From: Pilatotrama ljubarskyi
Lineage: Eukaryota; Basidiomycota; Agaricomycetes; Polyporales; Polyporaceae
Reading direction: 5' to 3'
Assembly: GCA_022385805.1 (NCBI GenBank)
Contig: MU277759.1
Coordinates: forward strand, 73,773 to 98,989
DNA length: 25,217 nucleotides
Shown here: piece by piece, positions 20,041 to 25,217 of the stretch
How the letters are laid out: each line of letters opens with the position of its first letter
How positions within the stretch are numbered: position 1 is the first letter of the stretch
Notes under the pieces: model-generated
Database searches by the model: none
What the model saw: only the letters and a program-made list of their open reading frames with translations
What the model was told of the DNA's origin: nothing
Position numbers and translations under genes: made by a program

Positions 20041-21545
20041 CGAGGTACTGACCCTGAGAGACCGGAAGAGGATGTACCTGAGGAGCTTCATCACGTTCCA
20101 CTGCTGATGATGCCTGCCGCAGCGATCGAAAGCGTTGCAAGGGGCATATCGTTGGTTCCGAGAAGGCCGGCGAGATGACGAGGAGCCCGCGGGGTGACCC
20201 ATTCCGGGCATTGTGGACCCACATTTGAGCGCCAAGATGATCTCAGAGACCCGTGAGAGCGGGGTGCATGACCGTGCATTCGGCTCCGTTGACGGAAGGT
20301 GTCCGGCGCAGCCAGAGATCACGCTGTCAGAACCATTCAGTCGGAGCAGCGCAGGCATACTCTGCACTGGCAGAGAACGTTGGTAGGGTGGTCGAACTGA
20401 TGGTAGCTCTGCTACCTACTAATACTTCAAGTTGCCATAGTAGCTTTCCATCCCTACGCCAAGGGAGCCAGAGGATCTGGGATGTGAGGATGGTGAGAAT
20501 GTACACGGCCTGGCACTGACAGAAACGAAGATGATGAGAAGACCCACCGTTATTTTTGACAGCGCAGATTTTCATCCTTCTGACTTTCTGATGTGACAAC
20601 TAGTCGGTTCAGCGAGCGTCAACTGTTCAAGCACGGAAGAGTGTCAGAGAAACAAGCAGGCCTATGTCCTGATTGTGCTTCATCTTCCCGACGTGACCGG
20701 CATGAGCAAACGTGCCTGACACCAGATGACTCCTCGTTTGACAGCGGTTGGGTGCTGCGTGCAGGGCTCTCACCGCCGTGAGCCACACGGGGATGACAGA
20801 TTGACATGGGCTCAGCTACAGGTCTCCCGAGCGTAGCGACCTCCCAAGTTTTCGAGAAGTGCACCAAAGCGCGCCGATCTTCGCCTGTGAGGATGCTGTG
20901 CCGATATTGCCCTTATGCTGGCCGAGACAAAACTACATGTCAGCCTGTGAGGGACAGGCCCGTCGGAGTCGTCGGCGTAACTGCCCGAGATGAAGAACAG
21001 GCTGCATGATGCAGCGTAAACTTTACACAGGTGCTGGTAGGATTTAGCTGATTATGTACCATGTACGACGCATGCAAATGCACTCCTTGAAACTGCCGTG
21101 AGCCAGGGCTTCCCGCCGGCTTGGGTGGCCCAGATTGTTACGGTGAGCTGTCATCTTCCAAGCGGCCTGAATGCAGTGTAGATCTCCTCGCGGACCGCTC
21201 AATCGTGAGGATGTCCGACGGAAGCGGACAAGTTCAGACGGAACTTGCCTCTTCACCGACTCACATCGCGATCTTGTGACCGGTCCAAGTGCTTGATCAG
21301 AGAGAGCGACCTCAGGACCACGTGTGCAGAAATGCACGCCACGCGAGCCGGAACATTTCGAGTTGCAAAGCTACTGAATTCAAAGTCATACCGCTGAGCC
21401 AGCACGGAACCGCTTATGTGCAAGAAATATGGCACTTACCGGGTGAGATGCACCTTCTTCGGTCACTCCGAGTGATGCCAGTGTGAATGTGCTCGGAGAT
21501 GGCATTATCTGCAAATGGGAGAATGTCAGCTGCTCGACATGCTAG
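20041..21545. other. Intergenic stretch, no clear gene
   Basis: About 1.5 kb. A minus-strand hydrophobic patch (AVYILTILTSQILWLPW, about 20440-20500) follows a plausible acceptor, but I could not extend it into a gene. Nothing else in the region is supportable. The right end carries the promoter of the gene at 21662. Confidence 0.35.
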
Positions 21546-21554
21546 CTATAAAAG
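21546..21554 (+). promoter_or_regulatory. TATA box of the two-exon gene at 21662
   Basis: A TATAAAAG core (within CTATAAAAGAAG) lies about 110 nt upstream of the start codon at 21662. It is the clearest TATA box in the right half of the window. Confidence 0.55.
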
Positions 21555-21661
21555 AAGAACACACCGCGGACACTGAGCTTCAGAGACCTCCGCTTCGAGT
21601 CTCCTCATTGCCAGGCTGCTCAACCAAGTCAGCGATCCGCTAGACACGCTATCCCGCGACA

Positions 21662-22554
21662 ATGCCGCTGTTCAGCTCCCCGGTCAACTTTGTCTTCTTC
21701 ACCCCTCAGACTCGTGATGGTCCCCGACCGGTCTATGAGACCCTGGGCACCCTGCGTGACCGTGTGCGCGCAGAGCTGCGCTTCAAGCTCGATTCCAAGC
21801 TTCGTCAGTACTTCCACCTGACGGGCACGCTCTTTGCACTCACACAGCCTGATCTGCAGAGGTTCTTACCGGACTCCCGGGCGCCCACATGTCGTGGGCC
21901 CCAAAGAAGTACGCAAAGCTTGTTGTCATCCGCTACGGGTACAAGCTCGTGGGCTGGCCCACCAGCATCCCCTTCGTCAACCTGAGCTCGCTGGCAGGTG
22001 GTGTACTGCCGCTGTTGAAGCTGCGCTCCGCATGGGACGCTGGCTCGCTCCGCTTCGAGCCCGCTGCACGGGACGACCTTGCGAGGGCTGCCTATGACCC
22101 GGACAGCATCCTGCCGCATCCGCGTTCATCCCCGAGCCACGCCGTTGTCAGCACCGCACATGACTCGTTGTCGCGCAGCCCCAAGCCCGATACAATGGCC
22201 GTCGCGCCGCTTGTTCTGCATCCGAGGACGCTCTTTCCGCTCGGCATTCATCCACCCTCGGGCACAGGAAGTAGCAGTGCCGACGGCACCGCCCGGCCCC
22301 CAAAGCGTCCTCGGAGCCAGCGCCGTGACGTGAAGAAACCGCGCCACCGTCCGATCACTAACCCATACAACCAGCCCCTCCGCCGCCCCAAGCGCGGCGT
22401 GACAAGCGCACGGTATGTCCTCGAGGATGAGTCCGACATCGAGGATGCCGACGGCGCCTTCGACGATGGAGAGCCGGCGCAGAAGCGCGCCAGGTACACC
22501 CTGACCGACGACCCCATTGAGGAGTTCGTGGAGGAGACGTGTCGCGCGGGTTGA
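21662..22554 (+). CDS. Basic, probably nuclear protein of a basidiomycete-type family, function unknown
   Basis: Exons 21662-21803 and 21860-22554 give 278 residues. The 56-nt intron has donor GTCAGT, branch CTGAC and acceptor CTGCAG, and it resolves what otherwise looks like a frameshift. The middle reads KKYAKLVVIRYGYKLVGWP, then SIPFVNLSSLAGGVLPLLK and LRSAWDAGSLRF. I recall this arrangement (a YG.KL.GWP segment, then IPF.N.S..G and a leucine-rich stretch ending LRF) from many uncharacterised polypore proteins; that is memory, not a search. The C-terminal half is disordered with a bipartite-like basic cluster (PKRPRSQRRDVKKPRHR) and an acidic stretch (EDESDIEDADGAFDDGE), suggesting a nuclear or nucleic-acid-associated role (inference). 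It has a clear TATA box upstream and appears intact. Confidence 0.65.
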
Positions 22555-23639
22555 AGTGGGGCGCATCGCTGGGCGGTGCTTGGCAGGTGCTCGGTTCCGC
22601 AAAGGGTCGAATGTTCTGTATTCTTGGTCAATGCTGCTGTACATAGATGCTATCTTGGGCTCGCCGACGTTATGCGTCGTGTGTGGTTGGTGCCAGACGG
22701 CGAGACTCGCCCCAGGCATCATCACTTATCCTCTCTTCGTTTCCGGTGACCGGCGGCGGCAGACGTGTGCACGCCCACGCTGCCGATGATCGTGCAACGT
22801 CTGCACACTACTCGCTAGCGACGATGCTCAGCTGCGGAGCGTACCTCATAAACATGGAACGACTCACCTTTCTCATCCCGCCCCTCCCTCATCCCTGCGC
22901 CCCATGCCCGTCTGCACACGCGCGACTCCCACCCTCTTGCCGACTCGTTACACATTCTCCTTGCCTCTCGACAAGCCTTTCCAAGCTCGCAGGTCGCATA
23001 CGGACCTCCATCACGCCGCAAGGCTGTCTTTCCACTGATTCCTCTCCTCACAGTGCACCGCTCGCACTGCATATGGACCTCGACGTGGTACGTACCGTCT
23101 TGCGCGTGACGCTCCTCATACCTGTGTCGCTCACCTGCCTCGTCGACAGCTGCATCACTGGCATGGGCGAAGGGCGGACAGCAGCGCGCAAATTTGACTC
23201 GGAGGGCCGCAGAGCACGGCGAGAGCAGGCGTCTTGGAGACGGGGCTGGTCATGTCGGTTTGGCTCCGTTCATAGTCCCGTAGATAGAGCAGGTGGCGGC
23301 GAGGGGGTCAGCGACTCGTGAAGTGCGGATGCGGTAGAAGGACGTACATACATAGCACACCGCGCACGGACTCTGGAAGCGGGCATCGTCTGCTGCAGCG
23401 CGAGATAGCGAGGAGCGGTTCACGCAGCAGCGCCGCTCCATGCGATCACGTTGCCCGCTAGCTCTGCACAGCGTGTCGGACGGCAGCGGATGCGTCTCAG
23501 GTCGGCTCAACGGCCTCGTCAGGGACGGGCATTGGCATCGAAGAACGTCGCGGGCGGCGACGGCTGCTGCTCCGGTGAACGGAGTCGGGTGTTTGCCGCT
23601 ATGCCAGCGATGCCAGCTGGACACTCCACCGCGACCGGA
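22555..23639. other. Intergenic stretch, no clear gene
   Basis: About 1.1 kb. The plus frame at 22647-23321 is open for 224 codons but is compositionally biased, and no domain is recognised. I saw no splice structure that turns it into a family. No repeats are evident before the degenerate hydrolase piece. Confidence 0.35.
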
Positions 23640-23815
23640 CGGGCATGCTGGTGCATCGACAGCACGACCTTCCTCACGTCCGGATATGATGCCGTCGTCG
23701 GGAGCACACTCAACCCGTCACTTACCAAAGCCTCCAACATGCGCGGGGCCCAATGCCCCCACGGGGGCCTCCTGGCAAACTGCGCACGCGCCGCACGCCT
23801 GCGCGAGCCGTAGCT
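23640..23815 (-). pseudogene. Degenerate fragment of hydrolase exon 3
   Basis: On the minus strand, AARAQFARRPPWGHWAPRML followed by EALVSDGLSVLPTTASYPDV matches the exon 3 segment of the intact hydrolases (AARAQFAGRLPWKAWDPRVL, DAFVNVGLRALPTAAYPDAR). No flanking exons or splice sites remain, so it is a remnant. It lies about 45 nt past the stop codon of copy B, and a more decayed equivalent lies past copy A. This implies an older tandem hydrolase that had decayed before the block was duplicated. Confidence 0.7.
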
Positions 23816-23859
23816 ACACGGTCTCTTGCACACATGTAACCGCGCAGACAGGCTGGCGA

Positions 23860-25217
23860 TCAAAGCCGGCTCCGCTCTGGCCTCTCTCCCCCCACTGAGC
23901 GAGAATTTGCAGTAAGAGCCGACCACAACGCACTCGCGAGCCCCTCAGGCTGCATCTGCGGGAGCTATCGACCGCGCAGGCGGGCTCGGTAAGCGCTTGA
24001 CGGACGGAGAGACTGGGTATCGCACTCACCATATGGCCCGCGCCCGCGACGCGCTGGTCCGACCGATGCTTGCCGCGCGTCCCGTCGGACATGACGCCCT
24101 GCTTCACCTCTTCCGTCCTGTACGAAATGGTCAGCATTCAAGTACAAGACGCGACGCGGGCGTCGGCACAGCCTCACAGGATGGGGTTATCGGCCAGGGC
24201 GCCCCAAATGAAGTGCACGGGCATCGCGGCGCAGAGGTGCGGGAGGTAGCGGTACGCCTTTGTCCGGCCGAGCTTGTCGCGATAGCACGCCTACAGCCCG
24301 ACGCGCAAACAGACGGGTCAGGGACCGGCCGTCGCTCTGAACCTCACGCGCACACTCACCGCCTCCTGCGCCTTCGTGCACGTCAACGTCACGCCCTCGC
24401 TCGCGTCCGGATACGCCGCAGTCGGGAGCGCCCTCAGCCCCACGTTCACGAACGCGTCCAGCACGCGGGGGTCCCACGTCTTCCACGGGAGCCTTCCTGC
24501 GAAGTGCGCGCGCGCCGCCTCGCGGCTCTGCCACACGTCGCGCCGCTTTTCTGCGCCTTCAAGCAGGACGTTGCGCGGGCCGCCCGTGGCAGGCGAGTCG
24601 ACGGCGGGCGGGAGGAGCATCGGTTCGACGAGGAGGGTGCCGACGTAGGGAAGGGGTGGCTGGTATGTCTGCGAGAGGACTCTGGGAGTGCGCGGAGCGC
24701 GTGCCGGTGAGTAATTAGCGTTAACGTAGCCGTTGCGAACCGGAAGGGCGGGCGCAGGCTGTCGCAGGAAGTGGCTGAGAGGGGGGCGGGGGCGGGATTG
24801 GGTTCTGCGGCCGCGACGCGGGGTGTGCAGCGAAGTGATAGCCTGACGGGGGCAGAGAGTGTTTCGCGCGTGCCCCGCTCAGGAACGAGGCCTGAGGACT
24901 AGCAGCGGTGCCATCCCTCTGCGCCTACTGCAGCTGCGGCTCGGAGTGCGCACTCTCCTTCGACGACCGCACCAAGGACAGAGGACGGAGAAGGAGAGGA
25001 CGTCCGCCGTCCTGCGTGGTGGTCCGGCGAGACGTGGAGTACGCATCGATGCCGCAATAGAGCTCCGATAGGCATACAGAAGAACGAACGGGGACTGTAA
25101 AGAAACGGAGAAGAGGGAGACTTACATGGCGCTCGCGCCCATGGAGTGGCCCACACCTACGAGGTTGCGTTTGGAGAAGTCGACGTCTACGCCTGTGCCG
25201 AGGCCGGCGAGGAAGAG
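23860..25217 (-). CDS. Alpha/beta-hydrolase with C-terminal SRL, copy B (5' part outside the window)
   Basis: Paralogue of the hydrolase at 14820-16238. Visible exons: 25217-25126 (partial), 24681-24360, 24290-24178, 24117-24030 and 23955-23860. Exons 3 to 6 have exactly the lengths of copy A (322, 113, 88 and 96 nt). GHSMGA and AGAGHM are kept, as is the terminal SRL. Differences in exon 3 are mostly mild (PSRD to QSRE, AQFAG to AHFAG, WKAW to WKTW, DARE to DASE), which fits selection on protein function. The intron before exon 3 (25125-24682) is 444 nt against 89 nt in copy A, with intact GTAAGT and CCCAG ends. No lesion is seen in the visible part. The start codon lies beyond the window. 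Confidence 0.82.
24705..25105. other. Extra sequence inside an intron of hydrolase copy B
   Basis: About 355 bp absent from the matching intron of copy A. It is GC-rich, has no recognised reading frame, and I saw no terminal repeats or target duplication by eye. Limits are approximate, since the intron ends have also diverged. It could be an insertion in B or a deletion in A. Confidence 0.5.

Larger units (their letters stand above)
23640..25217. repeat. Segmental duplication, copy B (runs off the window)
   Basis: Matches 14600-15846 in the same orientation. It differs mainly in intron 2, where copy B carries about 355 extra bases (between roughly 24710 and 25105). Position 25217 corresponds to 15846 in copy A. 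The distance between the copies is about 9 kb. Confidence 0.8.

Noticed and set aside
21804..21890. A frameshift in the two-exon gene at 21662
   Set aside because: A 56-nt intron with good donor, branch and acceptor joins the two frames exactly, so no break is needed.
22647..23321. A 224-codon plus-strand open frame as a gene
   Set aside because: Biased composition, no recognisable domain, no supporting splice pattern or promoter, and no counterpart elsewhere in the window.
1..25217. tRNA, rRNA, CRISPR arrays or bacterial-type operons
   Set aside because: No tRNA box pairs, rRNA-like segments or spaced repeat arrays were seen by eye; the only tandem array is the 19/15-nt minisatellite, which has no spacers.

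Overview
The window looks like nuclear DNA of an agaricomycete fungus, probably a polypore-type basidiomycete. Coding parts are GC-rich. Genes are split by many short GT-AG introns of about 50-90 nt with CTRAY-like branch sites. Several proteins are of kinds common in these fungi, such as F-box/LRR proteins and basidiomycete-only families. There are no bacterial-style operons; each gene appears to have its own promoter. All splice models below were built by hand from reading frame, splice sites and family resemblance.

Layout. 1-2.1 kb: no gene, but a complete 660-bp terminal-inverted-repeat element (342-1001) with 169-bp arms that match perfectly and a 9-bp target duplication. 2.2-4.1 kb (+): M20 Cys-Gly metallodipeptidase (DUG1/CNDP type), 9 exons. 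4.7-5.4 kb (-): SUZ-domain protein. 5.7-6.7 kb (+): promethin/LDAF1-like lipid-droplet membrane protein, divergent from the SUZ gene. 7.8-10.05 kb (+): biotin-protein ligase. 10.9-11.4 kb (-): 3' exons of an unnamed basidiomycete family. 11.6-12.1 kb (+): Fic/Doc-family gene with a 2-nt break inside its active-site motif. 12.4-14.5 kb (-): F-box/LRR gene with a frameshift. 14.8-16.2 kb (-): alpha/beta-hydrolase ending in a peroxisomal-type SRL tail. 17.0-18.5 kb (+): FAD synthase. 18.7-19.0 kb: 19/15-nt minisatellite. 19.0-21.5 kb: mostly non-coding with a possible eroded gene. 21.7-22.6 kb (+): two-exon basic protein of a basidiomycete-type family. 23.6-25.2 kb (-): second copy of the hydrolase, cut by the window edge, with a degenerate exon fragment downstream.

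The window mixes housekeeping genes (dipeptidase, biotin ligase, FAD synthase, SUZ protein, lipid-droplet protein), which look intact, with accessory loci that are duplicated or broken (hydrolase pair, Doc, F-box, truncated family member). Biotin ligase and FAD synthase both serve cofactors, but nothing in the sequence shows they work as a unit. I see no clearly new multi-gene system. The strongest unusual signals are the inverted-repeat element, the hydrolase duplication with its layered remnants, and the precisely placed break in the Doc gene.
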